Source: Cacajao melanocephalus
Lineage: Eukaryota; Chordata; Mammalia; Primates; Pitheciidae
Direction of reading: 5' to 3'
Assembly: GCA_963573385.1 (NCBI GenBank)
Contig: CAUYLG010075596.1
Coordinates: 1 to 64,000 of the forward strand
Length of the DNA stretch: 64,000 nucleotides
A model generated the notes under the pieces. It was given only the letters and a program-made list of their open reading frames with translations, had not been told where the DNA came from and made no database searches. Each line of letters starts with the position of its first letter. Position 1 is the stretch's first letter. Positions 1-10,145 of the stretch are shown here, piece after piece. Position numbers and translations under genes: made by a program.

Positions 1-61
1 GAAAACTTCAGGCCAATCTCCATGATGAACATAGATGCAAAAATCTTCAATAAAATACTGG

Positions 62-410
62 TGATGAATCTGGAAACCATCATTCTCAGCAAACTGACAC
101 AAGAACAGAAAATCAAACACCACACATTCTCACTCATAGGCGGGTGTTGAACAATGAGAACACATGGACACAGGGAGGGGAGCATCACATACTGGGGTCT
201 GTTGTGGGGGACTAGGGGAAGAACAGCAGGGGGTAGGGAGTTGGGGAGAAATAACATGGGGAGAAATGCCAGATATAGATGACAGGGGGATGGCAGCAAA
301 CCACATTGCCATATATGTACCTATGCAACAATCCTGCATGTTCTGCACATATACCCCAGAACCTAAAGTGCAATACATATATAGTTAGATAGATAGATAG
401 ACATAGATAT
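62..410 (+). mobile_element. LINE-1 3' end inserted inside the outer L1
   Basis: The sequence reads as the extreme 3' end of L1: the last ORF2 codons, the step to 'gagaacacatgg', the G-rich 3'UTR stretch and the terminal block around 'gcacatataccccag'. The 7-base word atactgg occurs at both edges (55-61 and 411-417), which fits a target-site duplication. The normal poly(A) tail is replaced by a TA/GATA-rich tail. A 5'-truncated insertion of about 350 bp is the simplest reading. Confidence 0.8.
384..410. repeat. GATA-type simple repeat at L1 tail
   Basis: A short run of gata/taga units follows the L1 3' end and takes the place of its poly(A) tail. It probably arose by mutation and slippage of the original A-rich tail. 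Confidence 0.75.
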
Positions 411-460
411 ATACTGGCAAACTGATTGCAGCAGCACATCAAAAAGCTTATCCATCATGA

Positions 461-751
461 TCATGCAGGCTTCATCCTGGGGATGCAAGTCTGGTTCAAC
501 ATATGTAAGTCTATAAATGTGTCCAGGAATTTATTCATTTCTTTCAGACTTACTGCTTTATGTACATAGAGTTGTTTGTAGTATGAAATTCTGGGTTGAA
601 AGTTCTTTTCTTTAAGAATGTTGAATATTGGCCCCCACTCTCTTCTGGCTTGTAGAGTTTCTGCTGAGAGATCCACTGTGAGTCTTTTGGGTTTCCCTTT
701 GTGGGTAACCTGACCTTTCTCTGTGGCTGTCCTTAGGACTTTCTCCTTCAT
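461..751 (-). pseudogene. L1 ORF1p C-terminal remnant fused to ORF2-like residues
   Basis: A 96-codon open stretch. Its first ~55 residues resemble the C-terminal RNA-binding part of L1 ORF1p, with the recognisable run LSAETLQARREWGPIFNILK and then FQPRIS. After that the protein does not continue as ORF1p. Residues such as [10 protein letters not shown] resemble ORF2p, and the last ~20 codons are antisense to the plus-strand ORF2 piece across the 519/520 junction. The open frame is an accident of rearrangement, not a preserved gene. Confidence 0.75.
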
Positions 752-1093
752 TTCAACCCTGGTGAATCTAGCAATTATGTGCCTTGGGGTTGCTCTTCTT
801 GAGGAATATCTTTATAGTGTTCTCTGTATTTCCTGGACTTAAATATTGGCCTGCCTTGCCAGGTTGAGGAAGTTCTCCTGGATAATATCCTGAAGAGTGT
901 TTTCCAGCTTGGATTCATTCTCTCTGTCAAATTCAAGGTACACCTATCAAATGCAGATTAGGTCTTTTCACATAATCCCATATTTCTTGGAGGCTTTGTT
1001 TCTTTTTACTCTTTTTTCTCTAATCTTGCCTTCTCATTTTATTTCATTGAGTTGATCTTCAATCTCTGATATCCTTTCTTCTGCTTGGTCGAT

Positions 1094-1330
1094 TCAGCTA
1101 TTGAAACTTGTGTATGCTTCGTAAAGTTCTCGTGTTGTGTTTTTCAGCTCCATCAGGTCATTTATATTCTTCTCTAAGCTGTTTATTCTCATTAGCATTT
1201 CATCAAACCTTTTTTCAACATTCTTAGTTTCTTTGCATTGGGTTAGAACATGTACTTTTAGCTCAGAGAAGTTCGTTATTACCCACCTTCTGAAGCCTGT
1301 TTCTGTCACTTCATCAGACTCATTCTCCAT
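1094..1330 (-). pseudogene. L1 ORF1p coiled-coil region remnant
   Basis: A 78-codon open stretch starting MENESDE, with heptad-like spacing of leucine, isoleucine and methionine through EKRFDEMLMRINSLEKNIND and then LMELK. This is the charged coiled-coil that drives ORF1p trimerisation. It stops at the codons after SFNS and is separated from the C-terminal remnant by frameshifts and stops. No intact ORF1 remains. Confidence 0.8.
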
Positions 1331-2081
1331 CTAGCCATGTTCCCTTCCTGGTGAGGAGTTGTGATCCCTTGGAGGAGGAGAGGCCTTCTGGTTTGGGGTG
1401 TTTTCATCCGTTTTGCACTGGTTTCTTCCCATCTTTGTGGATTTATCTACCTGTAGTCTTTGTAGTTGGTGACTCTCGGATGGGGTCTCTGAGTGGATGT
1501 CCAGTTTGTTGATGATGAAGTTATTTCTTTCTGTTTCTTAGTTTTCCTTCTATCATTCAGGCCCCTCTGCTGTAGGACTGCTGGAGGTCCACTCCAGACC
1601 CTGCTTGCCTGGGGGTCACCTGTGGTGGCTGCAGAGCAGTAAGGGCTGCTGCCAGTTTCTTCTTCTGTTATCTTTGTCCCAGAAGGATTCCCACCAGATG
1701 TCAGTGTGAGCTCTCCTTTATGGGGTGTCTCTTTGGATATACAAGGGTCAGGGAGCTGCTTGAGGAGACAGTCTGATGCTTATAGGAATTCAAGTGTTGA
1801 GCTCTGAGCTTCATTGTTTTGTTCAGAGCTGCTGGGCAGGTATGTTTAAGTCTGCTGAAGCAGAACTCATAATCGCCTTTTTTCCCAGGTTCTCTGTCCT
1901 GGGAAGGTGGGGCTTTATTTATAAGTTCCTGACTTGCAGCTGCCTGTTTTTCAGAGATGCCCTGCCCAGTGAGAAGGTAGCCTAGTCACAGTCTGCCAGA
2001 AGAGGTGTTGCTCAGCTGCTGTGGGCTCTGCCCAGCTGCTGTGTAAACTTCCTTGTGGTTTTGTTTATAGAGGTATAGTTA

Positions 2082-2233
2082 GAACTGCCTTGTTAATGGC
2101 AGTCTGCCTCAGTAATGGTGGACTGCCTCTGTAATGTCAGACTGCCTCAGTAATGGCAGATTGCCTCGGTAATGGCAGACTGCTTTGGTAATGGTGGACT
2201 GCCTCGGTAGTGGTGGACTGCCTTGGTAATGGC
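2082..2233. repeat. 8 x 19 bp tandem array in the L1 5'UTR
   Basis: Eight consecutive 19-base units with no insertions or deletions between them: 2082, 2101, 2120, 2139, 2158, 2177, 2196, 2215. The consensus on the plus strand is close to (a/g)gactgcctcggtaatgg(c/t). Units differ by one to four bases. The array lies inside the 5'UTR of the minus-strand L1. Confidence 0.95.
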
Positions 2234-2655
2234 AGATGCCCTTCCCCCCACAGACTGTGCCATCCCAGGTCCAACTGCACTTGCTGTGAAACTCTCAATC
2301 CAGAGCATTTCATATTGCTGGTCTTTGTGGGGGTTGGACCTGCTGAGCCAGATCACTTGGCTCCCTGTTTCAGTCCCCTTTTTTTCAGTTGAATGGGCTG
2401 CTCTGTCTCCCAGGTGTTCCAGGTACTAGTTGAAATGGCTGCCCAGATTTCTGTGAGTTTTTATGCAGAGACCCACTGTGCTGGCTGAACAGTCATGCTG
2501 GAAACTCATAGCTCTTTTCAGCCTGGGAATCTCCTGGTCTGTGGGTAGTGATTACTCATTTGGAAATATGATGATCACTCACCCTCTGTGTTGTTCTCAC
2601 TGGGAACTGCACTCCAGAGCTCTTCCTATTCAGCCATCTTGGATCCCTCAGAGGA

Positions 2656-3145
2656 ATCTTAAATGCATATTACAAGTGAAAAAAAGCCAACCTGAAAAGG
2701 CTACATACTGTATTACTCCAACTATGACATTCTAGAAAAAGAAAAATCATAGGGTCAAGAAAAAGATCAGTGGTTGCCAGGGCTTAAAGGATGGGAGCGG
2801 TAAATAGGCAGAGCACAGGACATTTTTAGGGCAGTGAAACTGTTCTCTACTACATTGATAGGTGCATATCATTACACATCTGTCAAAACCCTTTGGATGT
2901 AAGACATGAAGAGTGAGCTCTAATGTTAACTCTGAACTCTGGTTGATAATGCTGTTTTAATATATGTTCATCAATTATAAAAAATATAATACCCTGGTAT
3001 GAGATGTTGATAGTGGGAGAAGCCATTTGTGTGTATGTGTGTGTGCAGGGAGTGGTGAGGCTTTATGGGAACTCTCTGTACTTTTTATTCAATTTTCCTG
3101 TGAACATAAAAGTGCTCTAAAATAAATCCATTAGAAATATGACTT
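2656..3145 (+). mobile_element. Old L1M-type 3'UTR fragment
   Basis: The sequence has the diagnostic order of an old L1M (ME/MC-like) 3'UTR: 'ggctacatactgtatta', 'gatcagtggttgccaggg', then 'ctgtcaaaaccctt' and an A/T-rich end. It starts immediately at the 5' end of the minus-strand L1, which may therefore have inserted into it. The subfamily is not assigned. Confidence 0.75.
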
Positions 3146-3400
3146 TATTAAACTTAATTTTTCATTTTTACCCTAGGAACAATGATCTGTTAAAGTCTGC
3201 ATACTAACTGGAAATGGTAACCCAGACAGCATATATCACAGTTTAGAATATTGCTCCAAACCATTTGCTAGATGATTCAGAAGGCTGACAGCATTGAGGG
3301 GGATCAATACACTTTCTCCAAAGTTTGAGAAAGTATTTTATATTTAAACTTTAAATATGACATTAGTGGGAGATCTCTTTACAGGTTATAAAATTGGGAA
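3146..3400. other. Short non-repetitive AT-rich spacer
   Basis: No recognisable repeat, open frame or RNA motif. It separates two L1M fragments. Confidence 0.5.
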
Positions 3401-3591
3401 CAAGGCAATGATTTTCAGTCTCTCTAGTTTTATTCAGTTCTTGTACTTGTGGTTTTAGCCAGTGATACACAGCGAGAAAAAGAAATATATAGATATAGAT
3501 TAGAATGACTTAAAACTGTCTTTATTTGCACATGATATGATTGCATACATAAAGAATCAAAAGGAATCTATAATTGATTAAAATGTGTGGG

Positions 3592-4376
3592 CTAAAAACA
3601 TGAATAGACAATTCTCAAAAGAAGATATACAAATGGCCAACAAATATATGAAAAAATGCTCAAAATCACTAATGATCAGGGAAATACAAATCAAAACCAC
3701 AATGCAATATTACCTTACTCCTACAAGAATGGCCATAATCAAAAAATCAAAAAACAGCTGATGTTGGCATAAATGTGGTGAACAGGGAACACATCTACAC
3801 TGTTAGTGGGAATGTAAACTAGCACAGCCACTCTGGAACATAGTGTGGAGATTCCTCAAAAAACTAAAAGTAGAACTACCATTTAATCCAGCAATTCCAC
3901 TACTGGGTATCTACCCAGAGGAAAAGAAGCCAATATTCAAAAAATATACTTGCACATATATATGTAATGGAATGCTTGCACATATATATATGTGTGTGTG
4001 TGTGTGTGTGATGGAATACTATGCAGCCAAAAAAAAGGAATAAATTTACAGCACTTACTGTGACCTGGATGAAATTGGAGACTATTATTCTAAGTGATGT
4101 AACTCAGGAATGGAAAACCAAACATTGTATGTTCTCACTGAATGTGGGAGCTAAGCTATGAGAATGCAAAGGCATAAGAATGATACAATGGATTTTGAGG
4201 GCTTGTGGAGAAGAGTGGGAGTGGGCGAAGGATAAAAGACTACAAATATGGTACAGGGTGATGGATGCACCAAAATCTCACAAATCACCACTAAAGAACT
4301 TACTCATGTAACCAAATACCACCTGTACCCCAATCATTTATGGAAAAATAAAATTTGAAAAATAAAATAAAAGAGA
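3592..4376 (+). mobile_element. LINE-1 3' end (ORF2 C-terminus and 3'UTR)
   Basis: The sequence begins at ORF2 text equivalent to 'gaatagacaattctc', passes through the [27 protein letters not shown] region (frame from 3843) and ends in a 3'UTR with 'accaccta'-type text and an A-rich tail near 4345-4376. It is less diverged than the surrounding L1M, so it inserted later. A small internal rearrangement repeats 'cttgcacatatatat' at about 3950 and 3976 and is followed by a TG run. Confidence 0.8.
3991..4010. repeat. (TG)10 microsatellite
   Basis: An uninterrupted TG run follows an AT run inside the L1 ORF2 3' region, so it cannot be coding in the source element. Confidence 0.95.
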
Positions 4377-5152
4377 GTAGAAGCAAGGTGAATTTTTTTA
4401 AAACCCACCAAATTGACCTATAGATTTAATATAATCCCAATCAAAATCTAGCAATATTTACTTATGTAAATTGGCAAGATAATATTAAAATTTATATGGA
4501 AATGCAAAGGACTTAGAATGGCCAAGACAATCTTGAAAACAAATTTATCATATGTACGCTGTCAGAGTTTAAGACCTTTAATAAAGCAATGTAATTAAGA
4601 CAGTGTGGTGTTTGGATATGAATACATAGCTCTATTCAGAATTTTAAAAAATCCAGAAATAGACCCATGTGCATTTAATTACTCAATTTTCAACAAAGGC
4701 CCCAGTGCATTTAAATGAAGAAAAGAATGTCTTTTCAATAAATAATACTGAAACAACAGGATGTCCCTATAAGGACAAAGTAAATGTTGACCCCTAATTC
4801 ATACTGTACCTATAAATTAATTTGAAATTTATCACAGATCTAAGTGGAAGGACATAAACCATAAAGTTTCTAGAAGAAAACATCAATGACCTTGGAGTAC
4901 AGATTTTTTGTGTGGAATACAAAAAGTACTAACCTCAAAAGAAAATGTAATAATAATAGGACTTCATAAAAACTTAAAACTTCTCATCAAAAGATGTGTT
5001 TAAGAAAGTAAGAAAGGAAGCCCTAGGCTATGAGATAATATTTTAAACACATATATTTGACAAAAGATTTGTATCTAGAATATATAATGAACTACAAAGC
5101 AATAAAAAATGATAAATATTCCATAAAACAAACAGCAAAAGACTTACTAGGC

Positions 5153-5270
5153 ATTGGTACAAATTTAAGAGCTTCCTATATTAGTTTTCTATTACTGCTG
5201 TAGCATATTACCACAAATTTAGTGCTTAAAACAACGTAATTTGTTATCTTACAGTTCTGGATATTAGGAG
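5153..5270 (-). mobile_element. Copied MaLR-type LTR segment inside L1M
   Basis: About 118 bases, nearly the same as 6773-6886, interrupt the L1M ORF2. The copy includes the start of an LTR read in reverse ('accacaaatttagtgctt') and also about 20 bases of non-LTR flank ('attggtacaaattta'). The shared flank and the shared 'agtgctt' variant show that it was copied from the 6.77 kb locus rather than inserted as an independent LTR. About 30 bases of L1 appear to be missing at the site. Confidence 0.75.
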
Positions 5271-5980
5271 TCCAAGTGACCAATAAGCATACAAAAAGAC
5301 ATTCAACATTATAAATCATTAAAAAACTGAAAATTGAGATGCTATTATACATACACAAAACAGCTAATACTTTAAGAAGATTGACAAAACCAAGTGTTGA
5401 AAAGGATACAGAGCAAGTGAAACTCTCATATATTACCGATAAAAGTACAAAAGGCTTTTACTTCAATAGCTGTGCTTTGGAAAATTGTTTGGCAGTTTCT
5501 AATAAAGTTAAATATATGCTCACTTTTTAACTAGCAATTTTACCTCTGGCTATATTCCCCAAATAAGTGAATGCTTATGTCCACAAAAATGTGTTCAAGA
5601 ATGTTAATAAAAGCTTTATTTATAATATCCCAAAACTGAAAATAGCACATGAATCCATCAACAAGACACTTGATAAATATAGTTTGGTACATCCATACAA
5701 TGGAATACTATGCCTCCATAAAAAAAGTAAATTACTGTAACAAAAAACAACATAGATAAATATCAGAAACATATTGTACAAAATAAGTAAAATACAGAAG
5801 TTATATACACTATGATTCCATTTAGATGAAGTGAAAAATAGGTTAAGTTAATATAAGGTGATAGAAGTTAGAATAATTCTTACCTTTGGGGGAAATTATT
5901 GACTGAGCAAGGCATATAAAACTTTCTGGGACAATAGGAATGTTCTTGATATGCATCATTAATATTTGAGATCTCTCTCT

Positions 5981-5994
<14 letters not shown>

Positions 5995-6016
<22 letters not shown>
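5995..6016. repeat. (GT)11 microsatellite
   Basis: Perfect GT dinucleotide run within the L1M 3'UTR. Confidence 0.97.
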
Positions 6017-6021
<5 letters not shown>

Positions 6022-6089
6022 TCATCAGGTTGTACACTTAAGATTCAGACTTCTTACTATATGAAAAAAATTAAACAAATAATTCTAAA

Positions 6090-6770
6090 AGGTCTATCTC
6101 TTTCTTGGTGATAGAATGTTCAAGATGCAATAACTTGTCTTTTATGTTGGAGGGAATATCATAGCACACTGCAAACAGCTGGACCCCTAAAAACTTCAAC
6201 AATGTGGTATTCATGACTTCCTTCATAAGATTTTCTTCTCACCCTGTTATGAACATGAATTTCAGAGCATTCGGTATACTTGACATTTCCTGCTCACCAG
6301 TTCTGGTTAACATGATATCATTAATATGTTAGACCAACATAATGTTCTTTGGAATAGAAAGACTACCATGACTAGCAAAGTAGCATTGCCCTGATACAAC
6401 GGTAAATGAATGTGTACTGCTGTCATTCCCAGGAACTTCATTTGATTTTCCTTCGTGACAGGAATGGAAAAGAATGTATCTACTAGATCAATAGCTGCAT
6501 TCTGTATGCCAGATACTGTTTTGATCTATTTTAGTAAAGATACCACATTTGGCACAGCAGCTGAAACTGGGGGTCCCACTTGTTTAAGTTTATGGTAGTT
6601 CACCATCCTCTGCCATGAACCATTTGATTTTCAGAGGGTTCTATTTCAACTCATTTCACCCTATGATGTGTCACCTCAACATCTTTTAAGCCCGTGAGAG
6701 TGGTGCTCATCTCTGCCATTCATCTGGGACATGTTATTGCTTAAGTTCTAATTTCTTGCAGGGATGGAGG
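6090..6770 (-). pseudogene. Endogenous retrovirus pol (reverse transcriptase) remnant
   Basis: Minus-strand sequence resembles ERVL-class reverse transcriptase. The catalytic Y-x-D-D-type site survives at 6311-6328 as the codons H-I-N-D-I-M, with asparagine at the position of the first catalytic aspartate. Further left and right are stops and shifts in every frame. The fragment is an inactive fossil. Assignment to the ERVL class rests on recognition of the surrounding wording and would need a profile search. Confidence 0.65.
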
Positions 6771-6772
6771 TT

Positions 6773-7305
6773 ATTGGTACAAATTTACGAGTTTCCTTTA
6801 TTAATTTTCTGTTACTGCTATAGCAAATTACCACAAATTTAGTGCTTAAAATAATTTGTTATTTTACAGTTCTGGATATTAGAAGTACAGAATAGGTCTC
6901 AATGAAATGAAACCAAGTTTTCAGCAGAGCTGTATTTATTCTTGAAGTTTAGAGAATTTGTTTCCTAGAAGAATTTTCCAGCTTCTAGAGACTGCCTGCA
7001 TTCTTTGGCAGGCAGGGAAGAACTCTCAGGAACCCTTCCTCCACCTTCAAAGCAGCAGTGTAGCATCTTTAACTCTCTGACTGACTTCTTTTTCTGCCTC
7101 CTTCTTCCATTTATAAGGACTCTTAGGACTGTTTGGACCACCTAGATAATCCAGAATAATCTCCTCAACTGAAAGTCAGCTGATTAACAACTTTGGTTTC
7201 ATCTGCAACTTTAGTTACCCTTTGCAAAGTAAACTAATAAATTCATAGATTCCAGAGAGTAGGACATGGACATATTTAAGGAGCCATTATTCTGTTACAA
7301 TACTT
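6773..7305 (-). mobile_element. MaLR/MLT1-type LTR, minus strand
   Basis: In reverse orientation the sequence follows the common MaLR-like LTR pattern: 'taccacaaatttag', 'acagttctgga', 'cttccagcttctagag', 'cctccaccttcaaag', 'cacctagataatccag', ending near 'ctgttaca'. The length of about 530 bp suits a solo LTR. Its left ~115 bases were also copied to 5153-5270. Confidence 0.65.
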
Positions 7306-7754
7306 CCACTAGCTTCCTTTATCATACTACTCCTACTTCACAACACAAAATTAAGTCATAAATATGAGGGTTTTACCAAGTTCTAGATAAATTCATCCTG
7401 ATGACGCCTTTAGGGGCTGGGAAAAAATCATTATAGGGTGGGACAACAGATCCATTGTATTCACTGTGAGACAGACCTGAGATAAGACTCTATTTGTCAC
7501 ATGGCTTCCATAGTCCACGAGCATTTTGATTCTTTTCATTTATCAGTATCACCTACAATCCAGTACCCACAGCCCTTGAAAAATCTCCTTTCTCTGAGTG
7601 TACAATTATCTGGTAAATGAACATAAATCCATTAGAAATGGATTGGGGAAATAGCTACTGTAGCATCATAGCATATTTCTTTCAAGGGAAATAGCTTTCC
7701 CTTCAATTAACTCCGGGCCTGAGAATGGTATGAAAGATCATGATTTTCCAATAC

Positions 7755-7834
7755 GGCAGCTTTTTCCTCATCCACAACTGATCGTTAGAAGTTGGGCAGC
7801 TTTCTGCTCACCCACAACTGATCATTAGCTGCGC
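7755..7834. repeat. Two tandem 40 bp units
   Basis: Bases 7755-7794 and 7795-7834 both begin ggcagcttt and contain 'cccacaactgat' or a one-base variant. They are roughly 80% alike and form a small internal duplication in ERV-derived sequence. Confidence 0.7.
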
Positions 7835-8576
7835 AACTTCCTCGACCCTAAAAGTACCATGGTCTATTGAACATCTTCACAGATTCCTATGGATTAAGGG
7901 CTCCTTACTGTCATTCCAGCTGCACTGCCGTTATGGAATTACATTCACTGTGCTTCTGATGGTTAAGTGTTACCACCTGGCCTCTTTTATGCCAGACGTT
8001 TATCATCTCCATTGATACTAAGTAACCCAGGTCTGTAACAACCTCCCATGCCACCCACTGGTCCACAAATGACTGTAACTATTAACTCCTTCCATTCCTC
8101 ATTGCTTTAGGGAAGGGATATCCTCTGCTCCCTCCTGGGGAACACAGATTGCTGGGGTTTGTTGGTGTTGTTGCTGTTGCTTTTATTTTTGTTTTTGTTT
8201 GACACATCTCTGATCTTTTTCATCCTTTCCGTAGTACTCTGCCAAGGCAGTTCTGGAAGCTCCGTTTCATTTACTATAAGTCTTCAGAAAATGGTTGGCT
8301 TGAGAGTTAAGCCATTTGTTTAGTATATTAAGCTTGGCTCCAGACGTCCTTTCTGGGATGTTAAATCTTGCCTGCACTCATATCAATACACTTTTTCCCA
8401 TCTACCCTTGTAATCGTCTTCTCTGAGCAGCTGCAAGCTGCATTCCCAGGCATGTTGTCCTGAAGCACATTGGTAGACATAAGCTCTTCAGCTAATAATT
8501 TCTTTTCTTTCTGTACTGTTGACAATACTTCCTATTTGCACCATACTAAGAGTGGACCCTAGCTTTTGGTATAGAC

Positions 8577-8781
8577 CAGAGATTGGCAAACTAAGGCCCT
8601 TTGGCCTGACACTTAAAACTGTTGTAACATTAAGGAACACAGCCACACTAATTTATTCATATGGTTTAGAGTTGCTTTCATGCTACGATGGGAGAGTTCA
8701 GTAGTAATGACAGGAACCATACAGCCTACAAACATTATAACATTCACTATCTGATTCTTTCAAATAAGTTTCCAATCTCTG
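8577..8781. mobile_element. Non-autonomous hAT (Charlie-like) DNA transposon
   Basis: A 205 bp element with perfect 10-base terminal inverted repeats: cagagattgg at 8577-8586 and ccaatctctg at 8772-8781. Internal text ('ggaacacagccacac', 'gctttcatgctac') matches a common hAT-Charlie MITE. The flanking 8-mers gtatagac and gcctagat agree at 5 of 8 bases, consistent with a decayed 8 bp target duplication. Confidence 0.8.
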
Positions 8782-8789
8782 GCCTAGAT

Positions 8790-8988
8790 CAGTGCTGTCC
8801 AATAAAACTTTCTGCAATGACGAAAATGTTCTGTAATCTGTGCACCATCCAACGTGGTAGCCAGTAGCCATGTGTGGCTATTGAGTTACTTTAAATGTGG
8901 CTACTGTGAATAAGACAAAAATAATTTGATTGTATTTTAGCTTAATTGGTTTATAGTTGTATGTCGTTAGTGGCTGTTGGGTTTGACA
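8790..8988. mobile_element. Second non-autonomous hAT DNA transposon
   Basis: The element starts cagtgctgtccaat and contains 'gtggtagccagtagccat' and 'tgtggctattgagt', which match a well-known palindromic hAT-type MITE. The far end is eroded near 8988. It lies only 8 bases from the first hAT element. Confidence 0.75.
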
Positions 8989-9639
8989 AAACAGATCTAA
9001 ATGCAATGAAAGGTGTCAGGGAGAAGTAGAGATTTTAAAGAGAAAAAAATACCATCTTGAAGGGAATCCACTTCAAGTAAGTATTCTGTACGGCCTCTGA
9101 AAATGGAAGGTTACTTTCCCATTAGTTAGCAGAAGGAGATTACCCCACCTGGACCAGAGGGCTCAGGAATCTCTGGGCCTTGCCAGTGGTCAAACACTTC
9201 CACCCAGAAGTCCTCATTATAGGTTTTAGGGTTGGTCCTGACTTTAATGTAGGAGACACTGTAGTGTAGGAGCTATGGACTTAGCCTTTTTTCAGTTCAG
9301 CCACTGTGTGCAGGAGATGGTGGTCTCTATAAACACTATTATTAAAGCATTCTAGCTTCCATATCATGTCCTGAATTGATAGATTACTGATCCTAGTCTG
9401 TTATTTTCCTACCTCCTGTGGCTGTTAGCAACAGCTAATTCCCCAGTCCTCATAGTTTCTCTTGTCCTATATCTTTCAAGCGTTAGATCTGTTGCATAAG
9501 CCAGTACATTCCCTTCTTCATGTTCCCCATCTCAATCAACTGTAGGTGAAATCTAAGAAATTGTAATGGTATGCCACATCAGAGATAATCATTGCCCTAT
9601 TTACCAGTTGTAGGGGCTGTTCCATCTCTCTAATCACCT

Positions 9640-10065
9640 TCCTATAACTTGGATCAGCTTTCTTAACTGGGTCCCCCTAGAAGCAGACCCCAAGACAAGG
9701 ATTTGAGTGCATGTGGTTTACTGGGGAATGACTGCAGGAGACAAGAGTAAAGCAAGACAGGAAAAGGTAGGAAGTGAATATAAGGTGTATTAATAGGCAG
9801 GTTACTGTGCAGGACTACAGGGGGTCAGTCCTGCTGGGACTCCTGGGAAATGGTGTGGAACACACCTCAGACTTGTCCTCTTACATTACTGACTGCGGGA
9901 ATGAGCAAAATATGTTAATTCTCTGGCACATCCATCTGCCTTGTGCACAGGAGACAAAACTCTCAGGTGGGGAGTTGCAGGTGCTTTCCTTCTTTCTATT
10001 TGCGAATGGTGAGTGTTGGGATGCCTTGGGCAGGGAATTGACAACATCTGCCACAAAATTGAATA
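9640..10065 (-). mobile_element. Possible ERVL-type LTR (5' end of the minus-strand provirus)
   Basis: The start resembles LTR wording seen near ERVL elements ('tagaagcagacccc', 'gtggtttactgggg'). It sits where the 5' LTR of the minus-strand provirus is expected. Neither edge is clear, so this is a tentative call. Confidence 0.4.
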
Positions 10066-10145
10066 TTTAAAAAAACCATGAGTCTGTTATGGTGCTCAAA
10101 CAAAGAGAGGGTAGTCAAAGCAATAAAAACAAAATCAAAATGAAA

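Larger units (their letters stand above)
1..519 (+). mobile_element. LINE-1 ORF2 fragment (outer copy, interrupted)
   Basis: Bases 1-61 and 411-519 read as consecutive L1 ORF2 sequence in the reverse-transcriptase N-terminal region, translating in places to residues like ENFRPISMMNIDAKI and later HIKKLIHHD. The two parts are separated by an inserted L1 3' end (62-410). The element runs off the left edge. At 519/520 it ends abruptly against L1 sequence of opposite orientation, so the copy is rearranged and non-functional. Confidence 0.85.
520..2655 (-). mobile_element. LINE-1 5' region: 5'UTR, ORF1 and a scrap of ORF2
   Basis: Read on the minus strand, the right end (about 2625-2655) matches the start of an L1 5'UTR: the reverse complement of 'cctattcagccatcttgg' gives the typical opening with CCAAGATGGC-like bases. 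A roughly 1.3 kb 5'UTR follows (2655 down to about 1335), containing a tandem array at 2082-2233. ORF1 remnants then run from about 1334 to 590, first the coiled-coil part and then the conserved C-terminal part. At about 520-590 the frame passes into ORF2-like residues ([10 protein letters not shown]), which implies an internal deletion. The 5' end looks complete, which is uncommon, but the body is rearranged and full of stops. Confidence 0.85.
3400..6080 (+). mobile_element. Old L1M element (ORF2 to 3'UTR), twice interrupted
   Basis: Three blocks read in L1 order: ORF2 around the FADD region (about 3400-3590), ORF2 downstream region (about 4385-5150), and ORF2 3' part plus 3'UTR (about 5271-6080, ending after 'cagtttgtacact'-like sequence and an AAAT-rich tail). 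The first gap is filled by a younger L1 3' end (3592-4376). The second is filled by a copied segment (5153-5270). Divergence is high and no long frame survives. It looks like an L1ME/L1MC-age element. Confidence 0.75.
6090..10065 (-). mobile_element. Decayed ERVL-type provirus, minus strand (nested insertions)
   Basis: Read on the minus strand, the order fits a provirus. An LTR-like end lies at about 9640-10065, likely gag/internal sequence at about 7310-8570 and 8990-9640, and pol at about 6090-6770. The best-supported part is pol; the gag and LTR assignments rest on order and general resemblance. Insertions break it: a MaLR LTR (6773-7305) and two hAT elements (8577-8781 and 8790-8988). No left-hand LTR is visible, so the 3' end is missing or unrecognised. 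All frames are broken. Confidence 0.55.

Noticed and set aside
2082..2233. CRISPR array
   Set aside because: Units are head-to-tail with no spacers and lie in a LINE-1 5'UTR of a primate genome.
2147..2356. Minus-strand 69-codon frame with a repeated motif
   Set aside because: It is the 19 bp array read in frame. The unit length is not a multiple of three, so the apparent peptide repeat is not conserved.
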